DNA of 64,000 nucleotides, taken from the NCBI RefSeq assembly GCF_000189635.1, contig NW_002476571.1:62001-126000 (forward strand), written 5' to 3'. The notes under the pieces were generated by a model that was given only the letters and a program-made list of their open reading frames with translations, did no database searches and was not told where the DNA came from. Below, in pieces: positions 25,433 to 38,298 of this stretch. This stretch comes from Tetrahymena thermophila SB210. Its lineage: Eukaryota; Ciliophora; Oligohymenophorea; Hymenostomatida; Tetrahymenidae. The position numbers and the translations under genes were made by a program. The number at the start of each line of letters is the position of its first letter. Position 1 is the first letter of the stretch.

Positions 25433-28396
25433 TCATTTTATATTACGCTGAAATTAATTTGCTGTTAGATAGAGCTATAAATAGAGCTAGCTAACTAGAC
25501 CTCCATTTAAAAAAAGGAAAAAACATACATGGAAATAAATAAATATAGCAACTACTAAAAAATAAATAATAATCTATTTAGTTTTTAAACACTTAGATAT
25601 TTTACTAATCACTGAATCAATCTATGTAACTTAAATTTTTTTATATTTCAAGCAACAAAGACTATTCTACTTTACCCATTTTTAATATCTTTTTTATTAA
25701 AATATTTTGATTTATTTCATCTAAATTTATAAAATTAATACTTTTGTCCCCTCTTAGAGAGTAACTAGAAGATAATTTTCTTCTTCTATATACTATATTG
25801 ACACTATAGGTTTCTAGTCCTAAGTGACTTAAATTACTGACAATACTGTCCCATCTTTTACACTCCAAAATATAACCATACCTGTGTCAGTTCCAGAAAT
25901 AAAGAGCTGGTATTTTTTTATATAAAGAGGAGATACTAATTTCATGGTGTTTTATTTTTAATTCATGTACTTGCCTATATCGAATTAACCATTCTTTATT
26001 TATAACATTTATATTTGATATCTCTCAATTCGAAAATAATTAAATTTATACTATTTACCTACTATAACTCTAACTCTGGTTCTATCTTTTTTATTTTTTG
26101 TACAGTACAAATTCCTCCTTAGGAAATAAATAAATATCTTTATTTAAGATAATTTAATTTTTAATGTAGTCAATAAAATATTTTCAAATTGATTGATTGA
26201 TTGATTTAAAAATAGAATTCCAAAATAAAATTATTGATTTATCATTAAATAAATAAATATTTGATTACGGCTAGGAGCAAATTATTGAAGATATAGGAAT
26301 TTGTTCTTCAAAAGAGTATTTAGATTTATATTCCAACTTTTACTCATTTAAATTGTAGACTAAGAGTGTTCCTTTTGAGGTACCTTGTTTATGTGTAAAG
26401 ATATTTAGAATTCAATTAAATAACATGAAAAAAATACCAAGATAAATTTAGGTATTATTCGAATCTATTGAAGCACTGGCTAATTCGTTTCCATCTAGCC
26501 TTTTTTTAAGAGATCCACCAGCAACTACCGTTAAAGAATTAAGATCGAAAATTCTTATGCTGCTTGGCATCATAAGAAGGGCATGTTAATTTGAAGGGAA
26601 TATGACTATCTTTAATATTTCTTCATTACCAATTGAAACAGAGCTAGATTTCTTATTAAGTGGCTCATTTGGTCCAATGGTTTAGTAATATAAATAACCT
26701 TGATGAGATCCTAAAAGTAGTAAACTTTTTTCTTAAACATAATTCAGACATAAAATCCTAAAATCAAAATATTTTTTGGAGACTAAATTATATTTTGGTA
26801 CTATATTTCCTTCTTCTTGCATAACTCTAAAAGCCAAAACACTACCTAAAATTTAGCTGTCTATAAAAGACCAAATCCTCCCTAATCTACTCAAAGGAGT
26901 TATATTCTAAAATTATTATATTGAAAAATTTATTTAATATTACTAAATTAAATTTTTATTTAGTACTTGTTAAGAGACGTATACAATTTTATGAGCGACA
27001 TCTTAGCAACTACTGCTTATTTCAAGTTCTTCTTCAATAATATCTTACTTATGTATTAATTTAGCAGGCTATTAATCATTTTACAAATTTTAGTTAAAAT
27101 AAATAAATTTATTTTAAATATTTTTATTTATTTTAATAGATGTTATATTAAATTTATTGTTTATCCATATTAATCTAATTTTCAATAAAATTTAAATTAT
27201 TTATTTGCTATTCATTATTTTCATTCAAATATAATTTAATATTTTAAAAATAAAATAAGTTATTCGTAAAATATTTATAAATTTTAATGACTTTGAAAAA
27301 TTATTTTAAATTTTAAATAATTCAATAAATACCAGCAATTCTATGTATTCTTCATCTGCAGTATTTTTTTCATCATTCAATTATAACATATGTTGTATCT
27401 AATAATTAATCAAACAATTTGCTACCTACTTATTTTAATTCTAAATATTATTACTTGTTGCATCATTAAAAGATCTTTCCTTGACTGTATCTCCTATTTT
27501 TAGATTAATTAAAAGTTGATTTCAAAATCTTACAATTTGTTTTGCGAATATTCAAATTTGAAGTCAATTTTATAAAATAATATTTTACCAATAATATTTC
27601 TCTGGCTTATTTTAAATATTCTTGAACTTGCTAATCATTTTATGAGTCTGCTATTTCTAGTTTTTGATAATTACTAACAGAAAGAAGTTTGTACCTAATT
27701 ATGTATTATGAATATAATTATGACTAGCTTTTTTATTTGATTTAACGCAATCAATGGTATTCAAAAATTTACCCAAAATTAACTATTCCTATTATCGTTT
27801 TAGAGAACAGATCGTAAGTTACCTATACTAAATTAATAAAACATATTATATCCTAAAAATTGGTTATTGCTTAATTTTATTTACTTGTTTTTTGGTACTA
27901 AGTTTTTGGGCATTAAATTTCAATTATAAAAAGGAGTCTTTTGGTAACTTTTTTTTCTAATGAGGCATCAACTCTCTTAAAATCTACTACATCTATCTAT
28001 TTTATATTTATTTACATTAATTCATGATGAATACTTCACAATTACCTTTATGTAATCTAAATCTAGTATGCTTTTCTTTTTCTGCTAAGGAGGTAATTAA
28101 TATTAATATGTATTATTATCTGTATTCTATTGCTATGTTTGTTAAGAATTTTATCTGAGTAGTTTGGATTCTTCATCATCGTTTCTTTAATTTTATATAG
28201 TCAAACTCTCTTACTGAGTTTAATCATTATTATTGTTATAATCATTATGGTAGCCATTTGATTTTTCATTATTCTACATGAAACCATTTTCATAGTGCTA
28301 CTATAAATGGTCATGATCTCCATTGTATCCATCTAAATTCATCTAAACAGCTTATTCGACTTGGCTATAATCGATCTCATGATGCTATTCCTCCAT
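25433..28396 (-). CDS. WD40-like repeat protein, multi-exon (borders partly uncertain)
   Basis: The first exon is 28396-28046 (MEEQHHEIDYSQ..., 117 codons, Q/N-rich). The second starts at 27996 (IDVVDFKRVDASLEKKV). The middle, about 27990-27000, has several short exons I could not join with certainty. From 27080 downward the frame shows propeller-like blades: SRLGRIWSFID, SLLLLGSHQGYLYYQ, SSIRIFDLNSLTVVAGG, IYLGTSKGTLLVYNL, SIILFW, and FISGTDTGMVIFWSVKDG followed by NYLLVTLQEGTKVLIL. An intron at 26384-26437 (54 b) is well supported because it joins IYL to GTSKG. The C-terminus is uncertain: the last blade frame stays open to TGA at 25435-25433, but an intron could end the protein nearer 25617. 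The N-terminal part matches no family I know. Confidence 0.6.
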
Positions 28397-28961
28397 TTTG
28401 CTTACTTTATCTAAAATATTTTGAGTTTTATATTTATCACTTGTTATAGTTTGTTATGCCAGTAATTACTTTACCTATTATTTTCTATTAATTACATAAA
28501 TAATGTATTAAATAATATATCGACTGAAAGTATATATTGATATTTTAATCAATTAATATTAATCTTGTAAATATTTTTTGAGGTGGACTTAATTAATTTT
28601 TCTGTTTTTAAAATTAATTTTCACAAAATCAAAACGATCAGACACGCCACATATAGATACATAAAAACATATGAACATTAATTAATTCACTAAAGTATTA
28701 TATTTCAAATTGAAATTCATTCCATAAACTAAATAAAGACAAATTTCAACTCTGCTAAAATTAAAAGAATATTTTAAGCACACAAGTAATAAACTGAAAC
28801 TATATTTTTCAATTTGATTGTTGAATTTTATATAATTAATAGAAATAATAAAAATATCCAATTCAATATGTCCACTAAAATATAAGAAATTGATATTAAT
28901 TTTTATAAAATATAATCTATCTATATTAACCACTCTAAATTATATACCCTCCTTATACTGG
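28397..28961. other. Short intergenic spacer
   Basis: About 560 bases between the WD40-like start and the stop of the coiled-coil gene, both on the minus strand. AT-rich, with no supported coding frame. Confidence 0.45.
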
Positions 28962-30368
28962 TCAAATTTTATACCTCCTGAATCTTAAAATAAATAATTT
29001 TAGAATATTTTAATTTAATAAAATGTTTATTTGAAATAAAAATTACATTAAATAAAAATTTTAAATTTCAGCATAAAAAATATAAATTAGTATAAAAATA
29101 TAGACAGGAAGAAATGAATGAAGTATACTTTAATCAAAAATTTTGATATTAATATTAGTTATATGAAGGGGCAGAATAATTATTTTAAATACTTGGTTAA
29201 GATACATTTTGATAGGCATTAGAGTAATTTTAGTTGATGTATGGAGAATGTTACTTAACTTATTTATTTAAATAGTAATTTGGTAGCTGTTCTCTTTAAT
29301 AATTGATTCTATTATTTGAATTTATAATACTGGGTGGTTTTTAACTTAGTTACTGATTTGACATAAAATAATTGTTATTTTGATTATTAGGATATTCATT
29401 ATTTTTGAAGTTATTTTCATTGTATTTATAGCTAATTTGATTATTATATTTGTTGCTTCGAATATCTTTTTAGCTAATATTTCTATCAAAAATGTTATCT
29501 TAGATTTAAACCTTTCTTTGTTGTGGCGAGTAATATTTTTATTCATCCTGTTTTCTGAAATATTAGTGTTATTAAATTTAATTTTATTCAGGAAATTAGT
29601 GATTCTATCCTGAATATGGTGCACTTGATTCAGCATATCTGATGTTTTAAAATCTAGTTTATGGAGATGGATTGATTTATGGTAAAAATCTTTCATTTTG
29701 CTGCACTTAAATAGGATAGTCTTAATAAGCAGAACCTTCTAGTTAGTATTATTATGAGTTATTTCTATTATGCTTTAAATTAGCTTCTATTTGTTCTAAA
29801 ATGAATTTTTTTTATTCTAAATTGTATTTAGGATCAGTCAAAACAATTTCTAATATAATAAATTAAGTAGTTTAATATAGGCTATTTATAACATATTTTT
29901 ATATTTTTCAATATCTTTACTTTTTTTCTAATACAGAACCCTGTTTGGAACAATCAGTGAGTCTTTTTCATAGCTTTCTTTAGCAGGCTCTCCTTATTGA
30001 TCAAGAAAAATATCATTGTCTCCACTGAAATACTTTTTTGATTTAGGAGAAATTCTAAAATCTTTTCTTAAGACAATATCACAATTAAAGGAAGTTCTAT
30101 TCTTTTTAATTTTATCCAACTTCTAAGTACTCTTTAACTTTTCTTATTTTTCCTTTATTTCTTGCTTATAATCTTCCTTATTCTTTTTCAATGTCTCCAT
30201 TATTTCATTTATTTTAGCTTTTCTAGTTTCATAAAGCTCCTTCTGAAATAATAAATTAAATTGATAGAATAAATATCATGATTAAGATTGGAAAATTTAT
30301 TAATAATTAATTAATTACTCTACCCGCTCTTATGGTGACATATTATACCACTATTCTATAATAGACAT
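28962..30368 (-). CDS. Unknown charged coiled-coil protein, two exons
   Basis: Exon 1, 30368-30324, encodes MSIIEQWYNMSPQER. An 81-base intron follows (30243-30323, GTAGAG...TTTCAG). Exon 2, 30242-28962, continues in phase 0, for 441 residues in all. Residues 16-50 are a highly charged helix (KELYETRKAKINEIMETLKK). Then comes a Ser/Lys region with FNCDIVLRKDFRISPKSKKY and a second helical segment, MLNQVHHIQDRITNFLNKI. The last 100 or so residues are Ile/Phe/Leu-rich and come from very AT-rich DNA. That part may be read-through past an unseen splice rather than true protein; the upstream part is well supported. No domain is recognised. Confidence 0.6.
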
Positions 30369-31737
30369 ATTTGTGTTTTTATTATATTTTTTATATTTAT
30401 TTTAAAGCTCTATTGATAGGCTAACGATGAATTACTACTTTCTATTATTTTTAACTTATTACTGAATAATTAATTACAAATTTTATACACTAGTAAAATT
30501 TATTTAATGATTAAATACAACATGAAACTTAAAGATAATTAATTAATGTTGCAATTAATATCACTGATTATTTATTATTATTAATGCCATAGAATTTATT
30601 GTATAAGTACTTTTCCTACTTAATAATAATTATAAAAAAAATAATTACTTAAAGCTAACTATTTGTAAATTAAAAATAAATATTTACATTCATTTTTCTT
30701 CATATCAAAGAATTTTAAAACACATCAAATATAGCCATAAAAAAATTAATAGCACATAATTTTTTTTTGAGAATGAGATATCATTAAAAATTATTATTTC
30801 TGATTTTACTACTTTTAAAATATTTCAAAATAAACAATCTAAATCAACCACACAAAAGAATCAGTTTTAAAATAAAATTATATTTTTCAGCATTTTTAAA
30901 TGAAGTAATTTAAAATGTTATTATTTTTCATAAATTTAATTATTAGATATTTATTTTTCAAGCTTATTGAAATAAATACTTCAATTTTTCTATAATTAAT
31001 GCACATATTAGCCCAAAAAGTTAAGTCTATATTTTAAATGTAAAAGTTTTTTATAGTTTAAGCTCTAATTTTTGATATAATTTGGTTCTACTTTGCTTTT
31101 TGAACAAATTGATGTTTCATCTAATCCAACAAATAATTGGAGCGTTTAAAATTATGCAGTGTATCATTGTTGACAAGTTATGAACATATTATTTAAAAGA
31201 AAAATTATATATTAAAGATATATTTTAAGGTAAAATAAAAGATAATTACTTTTTATGAAATATAAGCGAGTAATTAAACGGCTATAAATGAAAAGTATTT
31301 AAAATGCTTATTTTTTTTAATATGTTTGTTAAAGAAATTGATCTTAATAAATTACTCATTTAAGAATGAATAATTGTTTTGTTGGATGGTTTTACAGCTA
31401 GAAAAAAGGAAATATTTGCATTTAGATAGATGATAAGCTTAGTAATGGGCGCTGTTTGTGGAAAGTCAAAAAGCAAATTAAGGAATGATAAATTAATTAT
31501 TAAAAGCTTAAGAGAATATAAAATCAATCATCCAAAGAAATAACATTAAAAAAACAATCTAAAAAATCAAAAAGTAAATAATAAAAAGTATACACAAACA
31601 TTCATTCATTCATTAATTAATTAATTTGTTTGCTAGTTAGTTAGTAGTTATTATCATTAAATAATTAATTATAGAGTTTGAATTAAAATTTTCAATATAA
31701 AATTTTTAAGATTTTTTGATATACGATTCATCCAGTG
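30369..31737. other. Divergent promoter region
   Basis: About 1.4 kb between a minus-strand and a plus-strand start. It must hold both promoters. A CATT/AATT tetranucleotide run lies at 31600-31625. No open frame of protein-like composition was found. Confidence 0.5.
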
Positions 31738-34700
31738 ATGTTAGAATTAAGAAAAAGATAGTCTAGCTAATAAGGCAATGGCGGGACTATATAGAATAAT
31801 TTAGAAGTTAGTAGGGAAAGCAAAGTGAAGACTTTATCTATGTAGTAATCATTATCGAAAAGGATGATTACATTTGAATAAAGATAAACTTTAAAAGAGT
31901 AGCAAAATTTGGAAAAGCCTAATAATAATAATAATAATAATAACACCAATATGCTAACAAGCTTTAACAATAATTTGAGTAAGCAGTAGTCTACTTCTAA
32001 GATCAAACACGAAATAGATGGAAAATATAGTATGACGAACATACCTCCTCAACAAAATACTTAAAACATGATATAAGAAAATGAAGTGAATAAAAAAGGA
32101 ATATTTGAAGAATATCAAGAAAGATGGAAGTAAAATAATAAAAAAATATTTAGATATTTAATAACTTGGCAGGTTGGTGATGATGGTAAAATAGAAGATC
32201 AATTAAAGCTGATGATTACTTACCTCTCAATAATTTTTATAATTATCCTATTTTTATGCGGATTTGCTACTACTTATTATTTCCACTAAACCAACAAAGA
32301 AAATATTCAGTAAGCAATAGAAAGTTAAGGTAAACAAAATATTCAATTTGAAAATAATAATATACTTATTGTGCTATAAAAAAGCATTTAATTGTTACTT
32401 AAATACCTATCTAGCTTTAAATATAGCAAAAAACAATTACATTAAAAAACTTGTTTTTTTAATTTTTAGTTGAAAAAGAATTAACTTTTTTTTGATTTGC
32501 TTTTTAAAATAATTTTCATTTTTGTTATCAAAAGCTTAGACAATATTGTAAAATAGTTTGATTCAATATAAAAATTCAACTGAATACATTTTTAAGGGCT
32601 ATGAATTTGTTTTAAACTACTTAAGTGACTTGATTCTCTCAAAACTCTAAATTAGCTACAAAGTATATGATTTTAGCCATATAAAATAATTTCCGTATAA
32701 AGGACCTAGTAAAATGCACATGAAAAACGATCCAGATAAAGGCATGTGTCCTTTATACACAGGAGTAAATAAATAAATTCTTTTTAATAATTTATTATTT
32801 ATTTAATCAAACTAAATTTATTGATTTTTTTTTTTCCAAAGACTTTATGGAATTTATTTTAACAAAAATAAATAAATAATTATTTTTAGAATGTTAATTT
32901 TGATCCAAATGGAGTGAGTTTAGAATGCATTGATTGGTTTGAATTTGATAAAACAACATAACCATTAAATAATTAATATGTTTATTAATAAATGATTGAT
33001 ACAAATACTTTGAATGGAGCTATTGATATCCTTAATTACGTATTAGAGAGTTAGATTTTTGATGTTTTTGTTACTAAACTGTACAAAATTTACTTTGCAT
33101 TTGAATACAGATAAGTGATGTATGGTTATCCGGGATTGATCATGGGATCAGTTCCAGACTCATATAGGGTTCATGAGAGAGGTTGGTATAATAACACTAG
33201 GAACAATCATATTAATCAGCCTGACAATTAAGTTTATCGTGTTATTTCAACACCTTATTACGATGCTGGCTCAGGTTAAAGAGTAGTTACAATCTCGAAG
33301 GCTATATTAGCTCCTGCTAAAGAAGACACCGATAAAAGATACCTTGTAGGTAAAGGCTTGTTTATGGGAGTTGCAAGCTTGGATATAAAGATTGGAGAAT
33401 TCCAATAATTATTTTAAGATATTGTTTTTTATGACACTGGATATCTAGTCATAGTAAATATAGATGGAAACTTACTCAATGAGCCTACTTAATTCATTAA
33501 ATAAGTTGGACTCTAAGGAAAAACTTATTAAAATTTGTCAATCACTTAGTTAATTCCTAAGGATAAATGGGATAGCATCTATAACTAAAGTTAAGAATAT
33601 CTTTTATAGACCATAACTAGTGTATAAGGTTAGGATCTAGTGGTGGCTAGTACAATTAATTCAGAAAATTATTACAAAAATCAATAAATTGTAATTATGT
33701 TGATTATACCGTACAATGAAGTATATGGAGAAATCGATAATTAAAACTCTCAGAATCTTGAAAATATTTTAATTTCTAGTATTGTAAGTCTAGTTGTGTT
33801 TGTTATTGCTACTATATTTTGTATGATTTATGTAAAGAAGAAAATAGTTAATATGGTTTCTGCTATCTCTGAGCTCAACAAGTGTGCACTAAGTTTAACC
33901 TCAGGAAGCAATAACCCTAATATAATTAATTCTAAATCTGACAACAAAGGAAACATAAGCAACAGTATACCTATAGTGTCTAACAGCGATGGTACGCATT
34001 CAAAGAGAGAGGTCATGGAGAAATTAAATCAGATTTAAAAGAATTCTCAAAGCTAAACAATAAAAGACCTTGTAAAAGGATTCGAAAATCAGCTTAAAGG
34101 TATTTCGAAACTGGGGAAAGGTGGATAAAATATTCTCAAAAACGGAAAAGCCTCGCTAAAATATGAATAAGCTGAATTCGGAGGCACTTAACTACAAAGC
34201 TATATTGAGCCTTTGCTAACTTACTTGAATATGAAGAAAGAAAAATTCGATACAGAGCCTTCGTTCTAGATTTCTAACTATAGTGCACTGTCCTAAATGT
34301 AAATAAAAACTCTGACAAGTTAATTTAAAAAAAATAATATGAATAATAATAACAACAATTTTACTGGAGGAACTTAGCAATCGCCTTTATAAACTGCTCA
34401 AAAACTCTAAATCAAAACTCTTCCAGAAGACTCTAATAATTTTAAATTGGCTGGAGATTCTAAAGAAAAATCAAGCATGAATGAGGAATTCAATAATAAT
34501 TTTCCTTAAAAAGAAACAAGCAACTTTTTGCAATTAGATCAGTAAAATACATAAAATTCTAAACAAGATATTTCTAATTGGAACACTTCATAGAATTACC
34601 CCAACACATTAAATGTGAATCATAATGCAACACCGTCAATTCAAAATGGTATTACATCAATAAATTAGCATACAACTCAAACAATAAATTAAAATGATAC

Positions 34701-35148
34701 GGTAGCAACAAACAATAATCATAATAATAAATCTTAAACATTAGCTTAATAGATCAAAGAAACTAAATAAATGCCTTAAATTATTTCAAATGAAATGGAC
34801 TAGAAGGATAAAATTGACTCTGGTGAAATCAATAGAAATTTAAATGTGTTGAGTGTGATTGATCCTGACATCAACCAATAAAGAAAAGAAATAGCAAATT
34901 TAAATTCAGATAGAAATCAGGTACTCTCTAACAATTTTTTGCTATCTAATAAAAGTGAAAACAACCTAGTTTTTACAGCAAATGCTAACAACTATACTAA
35001 CTATTTTTTAAGTCAACGCAATAGACCAGAAAACCAGATAAACGAGGATAACCTTATTGCATTTAATAATGGAGACGATACTATTGATGTAGATTCCATA
35101 AATTTTGATATAATAAAAGGAGCAAATAACGATATTGATAATTAATGA
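31738..35148 (+). CDS. Cache-domain two-span membrane protein A
   Basis: Three exons: 31738-32329, 32535-32764 and 32890-35148. They sum to 3,081 bases (1,026 residues). The Asn/Gln-rich cytosolic N-terminus (about 1-125) leads to a conserved pre-membrane block (KGIFEEYQERW, then FRYLITWQVGDDGKIEDQLK). TM1 is at about 159-182. The ectodomain (about 183-566) is Cache-like: HERGWYNNT at about 370, VYRVISTPYYDA, RVVTISKAILAP and GKGLFMGVASLDI. TM2 is at about 567-590 (SIVSLVVFVIATIFCMIYV). A short HAMP-length linker follows, then the conserved KGFENQLKGISKLGKGG, ILKNGK and YIEPLLTYL module, then a Q/N-rich tail unique to this copy. Cache domains bind small ligands outside the cell. No kinase, cyclase or other output domain is visible. 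First of three tandem paralogues. Confidence 0.87.
31917..31950 (+). repeat. AAT trinucleotide run coding for poly-Asn
   Basis: Seven AAT/AAC codons in the N-terminal tail of Cache protein A. This is a coding microsatellite, absent at the same place in the two paralogues. Confidence 0.8.
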
Positions 35149-35799
35149 TACTGTTTCTTTTTAACAATAAATAAAATAATGAATTAATATATGGTTTGCC
35201 TTTGAATTTGGCTAAATACAATGCTTACTGTTTCAATTTATATCACATTTTGAGAGTTAATGATTTTTGCCTTAATTTATAATAAAAATATAAAAATGCC
35301 CTTAATATTAATTATTCGTTTTTCTTTTTATTTCTTGGTAATATACTTTGTAAAATTTAGATTTTATTTTAAAATTGATATTTCACAATTTAAGATACAA
35401 ACATAAAATACCAAAAACAAATTAAATTTACAAACAAACAAACACAAACAAAATAAATAATTTAAATTTTAAAAGTTTTATTAAAAAATATTTATTTTTG
35501 TGAGAAAGGTGGATGGATGGATGGATTACTACTCAAAATAATAAAATGTAAAAAATTTTAGGCCTGTCTCAAATTAGGCTTCAAAGATGGGGGAATGAGA
35601 ATTTAAAGTATTTTAAATTAATGTATTATTTTTATTATAATGATGTAAAAAAAAGAATTTTTGATATTTAGAAAAAAAGAAAGTAAATAAAGTTTTATAA
35701 ATTTTTCTAAAAAATAAAATAATGCTATAATAGAAAAAGAATTTTTATAAATTGAAAGATGTAATTTATGATTAATTTCTTAAATTTAATTAAATTTAG
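35149..35799. other. Spacer between Cache gene A and the LRR relic
   Basis: AT-rich, with a GGATG run near 35510-35525. No coding signal. If the LRR locus has a 5' start it should be here or just downstream, but I could not find one. Confidence 0.45.
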
Positions 35800-35972
35800 T
35801 TTTTATAATAAACAAAGTTTTTAAATTCTAATCTATCATCTTACTCTTATCTGGAAGTATACCTTGGGTAAGCATTTATTTTATTTGATAAATACTTTTT
35901 TTATTTCAAAACATTCATTTTAATCAAATTCAAAATTTAAGTTAATTTATTTTTAATTAATCAAACTAAAAG

Positions 35973-38298
35973 TGAGTTCCAGATCGATAATAGTAACATT
36001 TAAGATTTGAATAATGCTATAACAAATGCATTAATCTTTAAAATATGACTCTTGACCTTAGGTAGAAATATATTAATAAATAAATAAATAATTTATTTTT
36101 TAATTCTAAATAATTTTTTTTAATAAAATAATTAATTCAAATTTATTAAAACAATTTTACTAAAATTTATATTTTTATTGAAAGATTTAATAAATTAAGA
36201 CCTCAAGATATTTCTGACTTAGCAGCTTCATTGTCAAGCTGCATCAATCTCTTAACTTTGGCATTAGATCTTGGGTTAGTTTATTTATCTTAAAAAATAA
36301 TAAGGCTTACTTGAATTATAGAATATAAAAAATTTTAACTAAAATTAACTAAAGGTACAATAAAATTGGAGAGTAAAATCTAACAGGCTTAGATAGTGCT
36401 TTGTTTAATTCAATAAATTTAACCAATTTAACACTGGATTTAAGGTAATAAAATGCATTTTTAATAGCTTATTTAAATATCAGTTTTTATAATTTTTATC
36501 TACAAATGAGGATGTTTTTATTCATTTTTAAATCTGAACTTTAAATAATAGATTTATTTTATAATTTGATTCTTATTTCCTTTAAGTTAAACTTTTATGA
36601 GGATTATTTGAAGAATTTTTATTTTTATAAATATTTCATCAATAAATAATAAAAGAGGTAATAAAATTGGGGAGGAGGGCGCATTAAGTTTAGGTTTTGC
36701 TTTAGGATAATATTCTAATCTATAAACTTTGACTCTCTGCCTTTAGTAAATTTTTATTTATTAATTAATTGAAAAAAATCTTATTTAATCAAAAATATTA
36801 GTTAAAAAAAATCAAATTTAATATTTGCTCAGAAAAAACTAATTTATTTTTACTTATCGAATAAATTTGAGACAACCAACAATTAAAATTATTTCTTAAC
36901 TATCTTTAGGTTAAACTAAATAGGTAATGAGGGTACAACTAATTTATGTTTTGGTTTAGTTAGTTGTAGCAATCTTTCTGATTTGACTATCAATCTTGAG
37001 TAGAAATGTTTTTATTTATGTTAAATAAATTTTTTTATTATTATAAAAATTCACAAGCAAAAAATAATAAAGAATTTTAAATAATTTATTTGATTTGAAT
37101 TTAACTAATTTCAATTTGTTTTTTATATTAAATTTTTTTTTTCTTGAACAAAATTTATTATTATTATTATTTGTTTAAGTTAAAATGAAATACGTCTAAG
37201 TGGAGCTACTGATTTAGGTACTACTTTTGCAAATCTTACTAAATTATAAAAATTAAAGCTCTCTCTTAGGTAAAAATGGTTTATTATTAATTATTAATAT
37301 AATTCAAATTAAAATGAAAAAATTTACCAATTAAATTATTTTCAGTATCACAAATTTAATATATTTTTATCTATCTATTTGCTCCATTTTTAAATTAAAT
37401 TATGTACTATAATTTTTAAAAAGTATAAAAAATAGTGATTAATTTATATTAGTCTAAAAAAAAATGCTTTATACTACCAAATAATCTTTAATATCAAATC
37501 AGAAACTAAAAAGAATTGTTTGAAGCAAAGTATTTTGCTAAAATAATTTTATTAAAGTGGATTTTAATTATCTCTTGTTTACTTTTCCTGTGTAACAAAA
37601 AATAAACATATTTAATAATTATTGTTATTTTTATGGTGATATTTGAATAAAAAATAAGTAATTTTCTTTTATAAAGTTAAAATCAAATAGGTGACAGAGG
37701 TATAAAAAGTTTATGTACTGGCTTAGCAAACTGCAAAAATCTCTTAGATTTAACACTCGGAATTTAGTAAAATTTATTAATTTAATTTAGATAATTAATA
37801 TTAATTTAAAATAAAGCAATAAAATTAATTAATTATAGTTTCCTTAAAAATATTTTTTTATTAATTTTATATTTTATTAAATGTTTACAAACTTTATTAA
37901 CTGCTCAAATAATATATTTTTACTAAAGATTTATTAAATTTAATAATTATCTTAATTACCAGATATTCAGTAACATATTTATATCTCTAGATAAAACTTA
38001 GTTAGTCATTAAGGTGTTTTAGATCTAGGTTTGCATTTAGCTGATTGTATTCAATTACAAAATTTAACACTTTAACTCAAGTAAATGTTATTTATTTATT
38101 TATTTATTTAAAAATATTTAAATTATTTTTTCAAACGATTGAGAATCAATTTTAAAAATATGTATTAATTTAAATAAAAAATAATAGAGAGGTTTAGCAT
38201 ATTGAAGGACCATCTGTTTTAGGTATAAATTGTCTTTATAATTTAGGATCTTCTTTGATGAAATGCGAACATCTCCATATTTTAACTCTCAGTTTATC
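35973..38298 (+). pseudogene. Leucine-rich-repeat gene relic, one repeat per exon
   Basis: Nine exons, each encoding one LRR of the ribonuclease-inhibitor type: 35973-36061, 36185-36274, 36355-36444, 36656-36745, 36910-36999, 37180-37269, 37677-37766, 37991-38080 and 38188-38298. All introns are GT...AG and phase 2. Seven exons are exactly 90 bases, giving 30-residue units such as NKIGEQNLTGLDSALFNSIN and NQIGDRGIKSLCTGLANCKN. The first is 89 bases: its frame starts QIDNSNIQDLNNAI and then shifts to INLQNMTLDLR, so one base is missing. The last is 111 bases. An earlier, poorer repeat end may lie at 35800-35867. No start codon exon and no 3' end are visible. A 5'-truncated, decaying gene is the simplest reading; a functional gene with an unusual first exon cannot be excluded. 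Confidence 0.72.

Noticed and set aside
25662-25868. Minus-strand frame starting MECKRWDS
   Set aside because: It overlaps the last WD40-like blade in another frame. The blade frame has the expected GTDTGMVIFW signature, so this is a shadow.
29380-29613. Plus-strand Ile/Phe-rich frame resembling a small membrane protein
   Set aside because: Antisense to the coiled-coil gene, whose frame is longer and has a plausible spliced start.
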